The notes under the pieces were generated by a model that ran no database searches, was not told the DNA's origin, and was given only the letters and a program-made list of their open reading frames with translations. A stretch of DNA of 18,869 bases, taken from an uncultured Acidobacteriaceae bacterium (GTDB lineage Bacteria; Acidobacteriota; Terriglobia; Terriglobales; Acidobacteriaceae). The stretch is taken from positions 1 to 18,869 of the forward strand of contig CAIMNN010000069.1 of the NCBI GenBank assembly GCA_903842845.1. The letters run 5' to 3'. Made by a program: the position numbers and the translations under genes. Each line of letters opens with the position of its first letter. The stretch's first letter is position 1. Of this stretch, positions 6,735-14,065 are shown piece by piece.

Positions 6735-8561
6735 TCAATCTTCGAGCAATAGAAGCCTCGCCGGATCGATCTGTATCTTCCAAGGCTGCGGCTCGGTACT
6801 GAGCTTATTCCATACCTCTTTTGATATATCAGCCTGCAAATGATGACTCTCTCCGGGTGCCGGAGGCCTGTGCAAATGAAGATAGAGCGTCATCTCGTGC
6901 GGCGCTTCACTGGTTTCAACCAGCCAGCACGGAAATGTATTGGCGCCATGCGCGTTTTGTTGGAAGCGGAAGTGATGGGAGCGATAGCCAACATGCTTGA
7001 TCTCGCCGCTCAGTGGACTGGCCAGCGACAAGTTGCACTTCCACGCATCTACATTGATCAGATCTGGGCGAATTTCATCAGCCGCCACAATGTTTTTGCA
7101 ACCCGTCAATCGTGCAGTAACAACCGAACGAGGCTGCTCAAAGAGTTTGTGCTTTGGCCCCGAGGCGATCACTTCTCCGTTATCGAGCACAAGCAGCTCT
7201 GTGCAGAAGCGGAAAGCCTCCTCCATGTCGTGCGTTACAAAGATCACAACGCCGTTATAGTCGTGCAGCGTTTCGCGAAGCTGCTCCTCCATCTGCCGGC
7301 GCAGATGCGGATCGAGAGCTGCGAAAGGTTCGTCGAGCAACAAAGCCTCGGGCTCGATCGCCATGCACCGCGCGACCGCCACCCGTTGGCGTTGACCACC
7401 TGAGATCTCGTTTGGATAGCGGCCGGCGAGTTCGGTTATATGCATCCGCTCCAGATGCTGCCGCACTCTCATCTTGCTCCCGGCTTTGTTCAAATGATGC
7501 AACCCAAAAGCAACATTCTCCTCCACCGTCATGTGCGGAAAAAGTGCGTAATCCTGGAAGACGACGCCGATACTGCGCCGCGCGGGAGGAATCTTCTCGC
7601 CTGAAGAGCTGTCGAAGAGCACGCGTCCGTTCAGAGTTATGCGGCCGGAATCAGGTGTGACAACGCCAGCGATCATCCGCAACGTCATCGACTTGCCGGC
7701 CCCGGATGCACCCAGCAATCCCAATGCGCCCCGGCCTGCCTGGAACTGCACGGCCAATTTGAAACTCTCCAGTGATTTCTCTACATCGATCTCCAACGTG
7801 GCCGATGGCATGCCATCCTTGTTGTTGCCGGAAGGTACTGATATTCGGCTTATCACACTCTCCGGAGGTCCCACGCCTGCCGGTGCTACTCGCGCTCCTT
7901 TGCGCGCTCTGCCTTGATAATTCAGCAGACGAATAATGGCCAGCGATAGCGCAATGATGATCGCAACCCATACCAATGCAGCCCGCATATCGCCGCCTTC
8001 AGCGGCAGAGAAAATTGCAATGGGCATCGTCTGAGTGCGGCCTGGAATGTTCCCCGCCAGCATCAACGTTGCGCCAAACTCACCGAGTGCGCGCGCAAAA
8101 GCCAGCACGGTTCCGGCCAGAATCCCGGGCGCTGCAAGCGGCAGCAGTACACGCCGGAAGACGCGCGATTCTGAAGCACCAAGTGTGCGTGCAGCCTCCA
8201 GCAGGGTCGGATTCACCTGCTCCATCGCGCCAAGCGATGTCCGATACATCAGCGGAAACGCAACCACTGTCGCTGCGATCACTGTTGCCGGCCAGGAAAA
8301 CACCACCGTCAAGCCTACCTGCTCCAACAAATGCCCGACAGGACTGCGACGTCCAAAGATCAGTAGCAGAAAGAATCCGATAACAGTCGGCGGCAGAACC
8401 AGAGGAAGCGTAAGGATGCCATCGATCCACGCACGCAAACTCCCTCGCATCCCGTGCATCCACCGTGCCGCCAGCAGACCAAGAAAGAACGTCGCTATCG
8501 TCGCACAACAAGTTGTTGCCAACGAGATATAAAGCGGCGACAGATCGGTCGGCAGCATCAT
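6735..8561 (-). CDS. Fused molybdate ABC transporter: ModB permease joined to ModC ATPase
   Basis: Residues about 1-215 are a ModB/CysT-type permease with five or so membrane helices and the EAA-loop EAARTLGASESRVFRRVLLP (about 122-141) that docks the ATPase. After a Pro/Ser/Gly-rich linker (about 216-250), residues about 255-490 form a complete ABC ATPase: Walker A GASGAGKS (284-291), Q-loop Gln336, signature SGGQ (387-390), Walker B LLLDE (407-411) and switch His444. The last 115 residues occupy the place of the ModC regulatory domain but show no obvious Mop repeat. ModB and ModC are normally separate; here one chain carries both, so a homodimer would supply the whole membrane core. The ATG at 8561 overlaps the modA stop (ATGA), implying coupled translation. 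Molybdate rather than sulfate is inferred from the adjacent modA. Confidence 0.92.
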   Translation of the reverse strand: MMLPTDLSPLYISLATTCCATIATFFLGLLAARWMHGMRGSLRAWIDGILTLPLVLPPTVIGFFLLLIFGRRSPVGHLLEQVGLTVVFSWPATVIAATVVAFPLMYRTSLGAMEQVNPTLLEAARTLGASESRVFRRVLLPLAAPGILAGTVLAFARALGEFGATLMLAGNIPGRTQTMPIAIFSAAEGGDMRAALVWVAIIIALSLAIIRLLNYQGRARKGARVAPAGVGPPESVISRISVPSGNNKDGMPSATLEIDVEKSLESFKLAVQFQAGRGALGLLGASGAGKSMTLRMIAGVVTPDSGRITLNGRVLFDSSSGEKIPPARRSIGVVFQDYALFPHMTVEENVAFGLHHLNKAGSKMRVRQHLERMHITELAGRYPNEISGGQRQRVAVARCMAIEPEALLLDEPFAALDPHLRRQMEEQLRETLHDYNGVVIFVTHDMEEAFRFCTELLVLDNGEVIASGPKHKLFEQPRSVVTARLTGCKNIVAADEIRPDLINVDAWKCNLSLASPLSGEIKHVGYRSHHFRFQQNAHGANTFPCWLVETSEAPHEMTLYLHLHRPPAPGESHHLQADISKEVWNKLSTEPQPWKIQIDPARLLLLED

Positions 8562-9376
8562 GGTATAGCTATGGTAAATCCACGCTTTTGAAATATGGCT
8601 CCTGCCCTCGCGGAATTCAAATATTCAACAAACTCGCGCGCGGCAGCTACATGATGCCCACTCGCAACCGCGGCCGCGGGATAAATGATCGGGTCATGAG
8701 TACTCTCCGGCGCAGTGGCGACAACTCGGACGTTGGATGATGTCAGTGCATCTGTTGCGTATACGAATCCTGCGTCAGCATTGCCGGTTCCCACATAAGT
8801 CAGTACCTGGCGGACATCCTTCGCGAGCACCAGCCGGGATTTCACGCTCTCAAGCAGATGCATCGAAACCAATACCTGTTGACCATACTGCCCCGCAGGA
8901 ACACTGCCCGGATCACCCAAAGCGATTACTTTAACGGAACTGTCTGCGAGCTGCTGCAAGCTGCTGAGTTTCGAACCCTGCGGAACAATGAGCACCAACG
9001 AGTTGCGTAGTAAAGTGCGACGCGTTCCGGCTACTATCAATCCATGGGCCTGCAAGCCGTCCATGGGCTTTGATGCAGCTGAAATAAACACATCCACCGG
9101 CGCGCCATCTTCAATCTGCTGCGCCAACATGCCGGAGGCACCGAAGTTATTGCGCACTTCGACTCCCGGGTGGTCGTGCTTGTAACTCGCCTCGATCTCC
9201 TGCAAGGCATCCGTCAGGCTTGCCGCTGCTGAGACAGTCAACACGGTGCGTTGAGCACTACAGAATGAGCTCATGCAAACAATAATCAGCGACAGAGCAA
9301 TAAGAATAAATCGCTTTCCTGCTCCGCATCCTTGCCGCAACATCCCTGTCTTCATGTTGTCAGTCAGAACCCCCAT
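8558..9376 (-). CDS. modA: Molybdate-binding protein ModA (periplasmic)
   Basis: A signal sequence (hydrophobic about residues 23-38, then SSFCSAQ) precedes a periplasmic oxyanion-binding protein. Ligand-contact positions of the ModA family are recognisable: Ser53 in SAAASLTDAL, Ser81 in NFGASGMLAQQI, the GDPGSVPAGQYG stretch, and the Val/Tyr region VLTYVGTGNADAGFVYATDA. It should deliver molybdate (or tungstate) to the ModB-ModC fusion encoded next, with which it overlaps by 4 bases. The 272-residue frame may start lower: ATG at 9355 (MKTGMLRQG) gives a more ordinary signal peptide; neither start has a clear ribosome binding site, so the start is uncertain. Only 42 bases separate the annotated start from the pntB stop, so it may share the pnt transcript. 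The SSFC motif is not a good lipobox. Confidence 0.93.
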   Translation of the reverse strand: MGVLTDNMKTGMLRQGCGAGKRFILIALSLIIVCMSSFCSAQRTVLTVSAAASLTDALQEIEASYKHDHPGVEVRNNFGASGMLAQQIEDGAPVDVFISAASKPMDGLQAHGLIVAGTRRTLLRNSLVLIVPQGSKLSSLQQLADSSVKVIALGDPGSVPAGQYGQQVLVSMHLLESVKSRLVLAKDVRQVLTYVGTGNADAGFVYATDALTSSNVRVVATAPESTHDPIIYPAAAVASGHHVAAAREFVEYLNSARAGAIFQKRGFTIAIP

Positions 9377-9418
9377 CTCAATTGTCGCTCAGGCGGCGAA
9401 CATCACAAATGAGATGGT

Positions 9419-10804
9419 TCAAACGTGCTGCACAGCCTGCGCCAATTGTGAGAGCGAGGCTTTTGCATCTCCGTAGAGCATGTTGGTGCATGCCTTGAAA
9501 AACAGCGGGTTCTCAAGTCCGGAGAAGCCGCGGCCTTGCCCACGCTTGAGCACAATCACGCTCCTGGCGCGATCCACCTCAAGTATCGGCATGCCTGCGA
9601 TCAGCGAGTTCGGATTGTCGCGCGCATCAGGGTTGACCACGTCGTTTGCACCAATGACAACCGCCACATCCGTGGATGGAAACTCGGGGTTGATCTGCTC
9701 CATCTCATACAAAGCGGCGTAAGGCACATTGGCTTCGGCCAGCAGCACGTTCATGTGGCCCGGCATTCTTCCTGCAACCGGATGAATCGCGTACTTGACC
9801 GTGACGCCACGGCCTTCGAGCAATTCAGCAAGTTCACGGCATGCATGCTGTGCCTGCGCAGTAGCCAGGCCGTAGCCGGGAACAAAGATCACGCGGTTGG
9901 CAAATGCCAGTTGCATGGCGGCATCGTCCAACGAGATTTCGCGCATCACGCCGCCTGCGTTGGCGCTGGATGCTTCAGCGATCACCGATCCGAAACCGCC
10001 AAACAGCACATTGGTGATGGAGCGGTTCATGGCCTTGCACATCAGCACTGAGAGAATGAAGCCGGAGAATCCGTCCAATGTACCAGCGATGATAAGCACG
10101 TTGTTTCCGAGCACGAATCCGGTCGCCGCAGCTGCCAAACCGGCGTAAGAGTTCAACAGCGACATGACGACCGGCATGTCAGCCGAGCCGATGGGGATGA
10201 CCAGCAGAACGCCAAAGATAAATGCAAGAGTAAGCATCGCATAAAACGCGACGACCATTTCAGGATGGATCCAGAAGGCAACAAAACACGAGACCATGGC
10301 CAGCGCGATGAGGAGGTTGAGATAGTTCTGACCGCGGAACTGAATCGGCTTGCCGGCAATGATGTCTTGCAGCTTGCCTGCTGCGATCAGCGACCCGGTG
10401 GTTGTAAGCGCGCCCAACATCACCTCAAAGCCGAGTGCGCCGCGAGTCACGACGCCCATCTCATTGCCCTTGACGATGAATTCGCCTATGCCGACCAGCG
10501 CAGCGGCAAGCGCACCAAATGCGTGCGAGAGAGCCGTTCGTTGCGGCATCGCGGTCATCGGTACGCTGATGGCCATCCATCCGCCGATGATGGAGCCCAG
10601 CGCGAGACCGCCAATGATCCACACCCAACTGATGATGTGCGTGCCGATCAGCGTGCCCACGATTGCGGCGAACATGCCGCCCTCGGCAAGGAACATTCCG
10701 CGCCGCGCCGTCTCCGGATGCGACATCATCTTCAGAGAGAGTATGAAGAGAATGGATGCGACCAGGTACGTGGCTTCCATGAAGTAAGAGGTAAGCGTCA
10801 TCAT
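9419..10804 (-). CDS. pntB: Proton-translocating NAD(P)+ transhydrogenase, beta subunit
   Basis: The 461-residue protein matches PntB. About residues 1-260 contain some nine hydrophobic helices forming the proton channel, with the conserved PIGSADMPVVMSLLNSYAGLA segment present in part. The C-terminal domain III (about 290-461) binds NADP(H): VPGYGLATAQAQH, GRMPGHMNVLLAEA, IGANDVVNP, GMPILEV and KRGQGRGFSGLENPLFF. The enzyme uses the proton gradient to reduce NADP+ with NADH at the inner membrane. The start overlaps the pntAB stop by ATGA. It is the third gene of a split pntAA-pntAB-pntB set, as in Rhodospirillum rubrum, and is followed 42 bases later by modA in the same orientation. Confidence 0.95.
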   Translation of the reverse strand: MMTLTSYFMEATYLVASILFILSLKMMSHPETARRGMFLAEGGMFAAIVGTLIGTHIISWVWIIGGLALGSIIGGWMAISVPMTAMPQRTALSHAFGALAAALVGIGEFIVKGNEMGVVTRGALGFEVMLGALTTTGSLIAAGKLQDIIAGKPIQFRGQNYLNLLIALAMVSCFVAFWIHPEMVVAFYAMLTLAFIFGVLLVIPIGSADMPVVMSLLNSYAGLAAAATGFVLGNNVLIIAGTLDGFSGFILSVLMCKAMNRSITNVLFGGFGSVIAEASSANAGGVMREISLDDAAMQLAFANRVIFVPGYGLATAQAQHACRELAELLEGRGVTVKYAIHPVAGRMPGHMNVLLAEANVPYAALYEMEQINPEFPSTDVAVVIGANDVVNPDARDNPNSLIAGMPILEVDRARSVIVLKRGQGRGFSGLENPLFFKACTNMLYGDAKASLSQLAQAVQHV

Positions 10805-11115
10805 TTCGCCACCTCCTTGGCTTCTGTCCCCCGCTTGCGAAACATCTTCAGCATGCGGTCCGTAATGCCGAAGCCGCCGACCACGTTGATGGTCGCAGTG
10901 GTAACGGCAACAAAGCCCAGTATGTGCGCGCCCAGTGGATAGTTAGCCGATCCGGCCAGCACCAGCGAGCCGATCAGCGAAATGCCGGAGATGGCATTGG
11001 TGGCCGACATCAACGGTGTGTGAAGCAATGGCGGCACACGGCTGATGACCTGATAGCCGAGGAACGCGGCCAGCGCAAAAACGTAAACGGAGGCGATGAG
11101 TACGACTGGATTCAT
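10801..11115 (-). CDS. pntAB: NAD(P)+ transhydrogenase, alpha-2 membrane subunit (PntAB)
   Basis: A 104-residue membrane protein with about three hydrophobic helices and the conserved stretch SRVPPLLHTPLMSATNAISG, which marks the membrane part of the transhydrogenase alpha subunit (fused to the NAD domain in E. coli PntA, separate here). It pairs with PntB to build the proton channel. ATG at 11115; AGAGAGACC lies shortly before it. It lies 26 bases downstream of pntAA and overlaps pntB by 4 bases, so the three genes are one translational unit. Confidence 0.94.
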   Translation of the reverse strand: MNPVVLIASVYVFALAAFLGYQVISRVPPLLHTPLMSATNAISGISLIGSLVLAGSANYPLGAHILGFVAVTTATINVVGGFGITDRMLKMFRKRGTEAKEVAK

Positions 11116-11141
11116 GGGTCTCTCTCAGCGATTCAGTGTTG

Positions 11142-12275
11142 TTAGCCTTCCAACAATTTTTGAACGCGCGGGTTGACAGGTTTACCGTCGTGCGCCACAC
11201 AGGCGCCGGCCAATACTTCGTCGGTCAGGTCGACACTGAGTTCGCCTTTTTTCACGATCAGCGCCAAAAAGTTGAGAATGTTTCGCGCATACAGGTAGCT
11301 TGAGTGGACTGGAACCTCCGCAGGCAGATTGAGCGGAGCCAACAGGGTTACGCCGTTCAACGTCTGCGTAACGCCCGGCTGTGTCAATTCGCAGTTACCG
11401 CCGGCAGGAGCAGCCAGGTCGACGAGAACCGAGCCCGAGCGCATCCCCTCAACAGCCGCGCCTCGTATCAGTTTTGGTGCCGGGCGACCTGGTACCTGGG
11501 CAGTCGTGACGATGACGTCAGCGTGAGCGGCGGTCTTGGTGATCAGATCACGGCCACGGTCAAGCGCCTCTTCGGTCAGTTCTGCGGCATAGCCTCCGCC
11601 GCCTTCTGTATTGATGCCGCCAAGGTCAACATCAAGGAACTTTGCGCCCAGTGAGCGCACCTGTTCGCCTGCTGCCGCACGCACATCGTAGGCTTCCACC
11701 ACCGCTCCCAGACGGCGCGCTGTTGCAATGGCTTGCAACCCCGCCACGCCCGCGCCGATGACAAATACTCGCGCCGGCGGAATCGTTCCAGCAGCGGTCA
11801 TCAACATGGGAAAAAGTCGCGGCAACCGGTCCGCTGCGGAGATAACGGCCTTGTAGCCCGCCACTGTGGCCATTGACGAAAGCGCGTCCATCGACTGCGC
11901 GCGGCTGATACGCGGGATCAACTCCATGCTGAAAAGCGTTGCCGGACGTGCAATTGCTGTAGCCAGAGCTTGCGGCTCTTCCAACGGCCGCATGAAACCG
12001 ATGACAACACTCCTCGGCCTGAGTTGAGATTGGCTATCTGTGTCCAGTACGTTCACCACCGGCAGCAGTTGTGCGCGGGCAAGGATCGTTGCGCGGTCCG
12101 CAATCACCTCGGCGCCGGCTGCCAGATAGGCATCGTCACTCGCTCCGGCACAAACGCCTGCACCGGATTCGACCAAAATTTCAATTCCTTGCGCAATCAG
12201 GCCTTTGAGATTTTCAGGCAGCAGAGCAACACGAGTTTCGCCAGGAGCAGTTTCTTTGACAATTCCTAAGATCAA
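11142..12275 (-). CDS. pntAA: NAD(P)+ transhydrogenase, alpha-1 NAD(H)-binding subunit (PntAA)
   Basis: The 377-residue soluble subunit matches domain I of proton-translocating transhydrogenase and the related alanine dehydrogenase fold: KETAPGETRVALLP near the start, AQSMDALSSMATVAGYKAV in the middle, and the dinucleotide motif VIGAGVAGLQAIATARRLGA (about 172-191). It binds NAD(H) and hands hydride to NADP+ on PntB. The start is a TTG at 12275, supported by GGAGG 4 bases upstream and by the family N-terminus beginning exactly there; the rare start and short spacing may limit translation. It is first in pntAA-pntAB-pntB, with a strong promoter about 180 bases upstream leaving a long 5' leader. 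Confidence 0.95.
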   Translation of the reverse strand: MILGIVKETAPGETRVALLPENLKGLIAQGIEILVESGAGVCAGASDDAYLAAGAEVIADRATILARAQLLPVVNVLDTDSQSQLRPRSVVIGFMRPLEEPQALATAIARPATLFSMELIPRISRAQSMDALSSMATVAGYKAVISAADRLPRLFPMLMTAAGTIPPARVFVIGAGVAGLQAIATARRLGAVVEAYDVRAAAGEQVRSLGAKFLDVDLGGINTEGGGGYAAELTEEALDRGRDLITKTAAHADVIVTTAQVPGRPAPKLIRGAAVEGMRSGSVLVDLAAPAGGNCELTQPGVTQTLNGVTLLAPLNLPAEVPVHSSYLYARNILNFLALIVKKGELSVDLTDEVLAGACVAHDGKPVNPRVQKLLEG

Positions 12276-12418
12276 GTTGCCTCCGTTTCGGATGCACAGT
12301 GTGTAATACGGAGTCGCTTAAGTACTCGCACTCAGACTACTCCCTATTCAGCCCCAGATTCACAAGTCCTTCCATCTAATTGTGACTCTATTCAATTCTT
12401 TGTAAACGTACCGCTAGC

Positions 12419-12434
12419 CAGTACTAATGTACTG
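12419..12434. promoter_or_regulatory. Perfect dyad CAGTAC-TAAT-GTACTG, candidate operator downstream of the pnt promoter
   Basis: A 6+4+6 perfect inverted repeat lies about 15-30 bases downstream of the predicted pnt transcription start, a place where a bound repressor would block transcription. It lies between pntAA and the divergent remnant of a molybdate-sensing regulator, so it could be that regulator's old operator (inference). It could alternatively act as a small RNA hairpin. Confidence 0.35.
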
Positions 12435-12454
12435 AGTTGCAGGTCGCTGACACC

Positions 12455-12483
12455 AAGATAAAAAGAACCCCTCTAATTGTCAA
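12455..12483 (-). promoter_or_regulatory. Sigma-70-type promoter for the pnt(-mod) genes
   Basis: On the minus strand a perfect TTGACA (12483-12478) is followed after exactly 17 bases by TATCTT (12460-12455). This is the best promoter match in the window. Transcription would start near 12448 and run into pntAA, and possibly on through pntAB, pntB, modA and modB-modC, since no terminator was seen between them. Confidence 0.65.
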
Positions 12484-12571
12484 GAGACGCTTGAGAGCAC
12501 CAGCGGTTTGATGCTCGCAGCCAGAGTATACTTCTGCCTATGTGCGCCACTCCATCAAGGCAGGTAACAAG

Positions 12572-12815
12572 ATGTCGAAAGCGGATGAGGTTCTATTAAC
12601 TCCAAGAGAGGCAGCTACAGCTCTCGGTGTAAGCTATGCCACCATCAAGCAATGGATACTTCATAACCGGCTGAAGACTATCAAAACCCCAGATTGGCAA
12701 TCAGAAGATTACATCCATCATTACGGCCGATGCTGCTCGGGAGATGCAATTGCGCAAAGGGCAAACAGCAGCAGCTCTCATGAAATCTACTGAAGTGATG
12801 ATCGTTCGCGTTTAA
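12572..12815 (+). pseudogene. Broken molybdate-responsive regulator: excisionase-like HTH plus C-terminal part of a Mop/TOBE domain
   Basis: From the ATG at 12572 (AGG 7 bases upstream) the first 40 residues form an excisionase/MerR-like HTH: LLTPREAATALGVSYATIKQ, then IKTP, where intact relatives continue with the wing (typically GGHRR). At 12692 the frame becomes meaningless. Shifted by +1 from 12693, it reads IGNQKITSIITADAAREMQL and ends KSTEVMIVRV with a stop at 12813-12815, which is the end of a Mop/TOBE oxyanion-binding domain. Intact proteins of this HTH-Mop type are about 130-140 residues, so the wing, the linker and the first half of the Mop domain appear lost, with a frameshift at the join. 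Read straight through, the frame ends at 12793 (73 residues from this ATG). It faces away from pnt-mod and may once have regulated it in response to molybdate (inference). Confidence 0.75.
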
Positions 12816-12954
12816 CGCAACCAGCACACGTGCGCAATGTTGGCGTCAGCAAACGAACTCACTCGCAACTCAGCGCGTTCCCTGTGCAGTTTAAAAAAAT
12901 TGCGTTCCAACAACCAACCGTCTTTATCAGATCAATCTCTCATAGGAGAACAGC

Positions 12955-13905
12955 ATGCAGAAGCGAACACTCGGTAATAGTTCCGTTCAGATCTCACCAT
13001 TGGTGCTGGGAGGAAACGTATTCGGATGGACAGTGGACGAACCAACTTCATTTGAGATTTTGAATCACTTTGTCGATCGTGGTTTCAATTGCATCGACAC
13101 CGCTGACATGTACTCGCGTTGGGTACCCGGACACATTGGCGGCGAGAGCGAGACCATTCTCGGCAACTGGTTTGCACGCACTGGCAAGCGCGATAAGGTC
13201 GTTCTTGCAACCAAGGTCGGCATGGATTTAGGCGATGGCAAGAAGGGCCTGAAGGCCGCGTATATCGAACAGGCCGTCGAGGCTTCCCTCAAGCGTCTTC
13301 AGACTGACTATATTGACCTTTACCAGTCACATGTTGATGATCCGCAGACCCCGCTCGAGGAGACGCTATCGGCTTTTGACAAGCTGATCAAGGTTGGCAA
13401 AGTCCGCATGATTGGCGCTTCTAATTACAGAGGCGCTCGTCTCGCAGAAGCATTGAATACCAGCTCTTCTTTGGGCATCGCGTCGTATCTGACTCTTCAA
13501 CCAAACTACAACCTGCATAGTCGCGCGGAATATGAAAACGATATTGCGCCCGTTGTCGATCAATTCGGATTAAGCGTCATTCCATATTACTCACTGGCAT
13601 CTGGGTTCCTCACCGGCAAATACAAATGCAAGGAAGATGTAAAAGGTGCAAGCCGCGAAAGAATGCTCGGCGGTTATTTCGATGAACGTGGCGAGAAGAT
13701 TCTGGTCGCTTTATCCAAAGTGGCCACAGAGCACAACACGAAAGAAGCCTCAGTAGCACTCGCATGGCTTATGGCACAGCCGCACATCGCTGCACCAATC
13801 GCAAGTGCAACGTCAATCGACCAGCTTCAGAGCCTTCTTGCGGCGGTTGAGCTTCAACTCACGACCTCCGACTTCACAACACTCAACAACGCAAGCGCTT
13901 ACTAA
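12955..13905 (+). CDS. Aldo/keto reductase family oxidoreductase
   Basis: The 316-residue protein has the AKR TIM-barrel signature and its catalytic tetrad: Asp48 and Tyr53 in CIDTADMYSRW, Lys87 in VLATKVGMD and His126 in LYQSHVDDP. The N-terminus (LGNSSVQISPLVLGGNVFGW) and the C-terminal NADPH region (PIASATSIDQLQSLL) are family-typical. Such enzymes reduce aldehydes or ketones with NADPH in the cytoplasm; the substrate cannot be told from sequence. AGGAGA sits 5 bases before the ATG, one of the best ribosome binding sites here. It appears monocistronic. A strong hairpin begins right after the stop, but its U-tract serves the minus strand. Confidence 0.93.
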   Translation: MQKRTLGNSSVQISPLVLGGNVFGWTVDEPTSFEILNHFVDRGFNCIDTADMYSRWVPGHIGGESETILGNWFARTGKRDKVVLATKVGMDLGDGKKGLKAAYIEQAVEASLKRLQTDYIDLYQSHVDDPQTPLEETLSAFDKLIKVGKVRMIGASNYRGARLAEALNTSSSLGIASYLTLQPNYNLHSRAEYENDIAPVVDQFGLSVIPYYSLASGFLTGKYKCKEDVKGASRERMLGGYFDERGEKILVALSKVATEHNTKEASVALAWLMAQPHIAAPIASATSIDQLQSLLAAVELQLTTSDFTTLNNASAY

Positions 13906-13950
13906 AAAGAAAAGCGGCAAAGATCGCTCTTTGCCGCCCACTAAGTGGGC
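13904..13950 (-). terminator. Intrinsic terminator at the end of the rfb operon
   Basis: GCGGCAAAGA (13914-13923) pairs perfectly with TCTTTGCCGC (13928-13937) around a 4-base loop. Read on the minus strand the stem is followed by TTTTCTTTTT, a proper U-tract, so it ends minus-strand transcripts, lying 130 bases past rfbD. A second small hairpin GCCCAC-TAA-GTGGGC (13936-13950) overlaps it. On the plus strand it follows the aldo/keto reductase stop directly but lacks a U-tract, so it could only partly serve that gene. Confidence 0.75.
13907..13947. repeat. Copy 1 of a 41-base terminator repeat flanking the rfb operon
   Basis: Positions 13907-13947 match 17828-17868 in the same orientation with three mismatches (13925, 13940 and 13943). 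The shared part is the complete hairpin with its A-rich (minus-strand U-rich) flank and about ten further bases beyond the stem. The two copies are about 3.9 kb apart and enclose the whole rfbBACD operon. Confidence 0.85.
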
Positions 13951-14065
13951 GTATGAGTTGACCAATAAGGTGAATGTCTAGCTGTAAGGGCGAAAATAAC
14001 TTGTTGCATTGTCGTGTTCGCCAACGAATTCAATTGAACACCGTCTTATTTCCTTTTCCAGTCCT

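Larger units (their letters stand above)
12276..12571. other. Divergent intergenic region between pntAA and the HTH-Mop pseudogene
   Basis: About 296 bases without a gene. It holds the near-consensus minus-strand promoter (12455-12483), a dyad inside the predicted pnt leader (12419-12434), and a lone TATACT (12527-12532) that could be the plus-strand -10 box of the HTH-Mop gene, though no -35 box fits. The leader of about 170 bases between the pnt transcription start and pntAA shows no riboswitch that I recognise. Confidence 0.5.

Noticed and set aside
6840..7660. Plus-strand frames opposite the ModC part of the fusion
   Set aside because: They are reverse images of the ABC ATPase codons with Arg/Ser/Ala bias and no recognisable motif.
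10265..10942. Plus-strand frame of 225 codons opposite pntB/pntAB
   Set aside because: It is rich in Arg, His and Asp with no domain and fully overlaps two certain genes on the other strand.
12542..12793. Intact small HTH gene of 83 residues
   Set aside because: The part after residue 50 is low-quality sequence in the wrong frame; the +1 frame there encodes a recognisable Mop domain end, so it is a pseudogene, and the GTG at 12542 is a worse start than the ATG at 12572.
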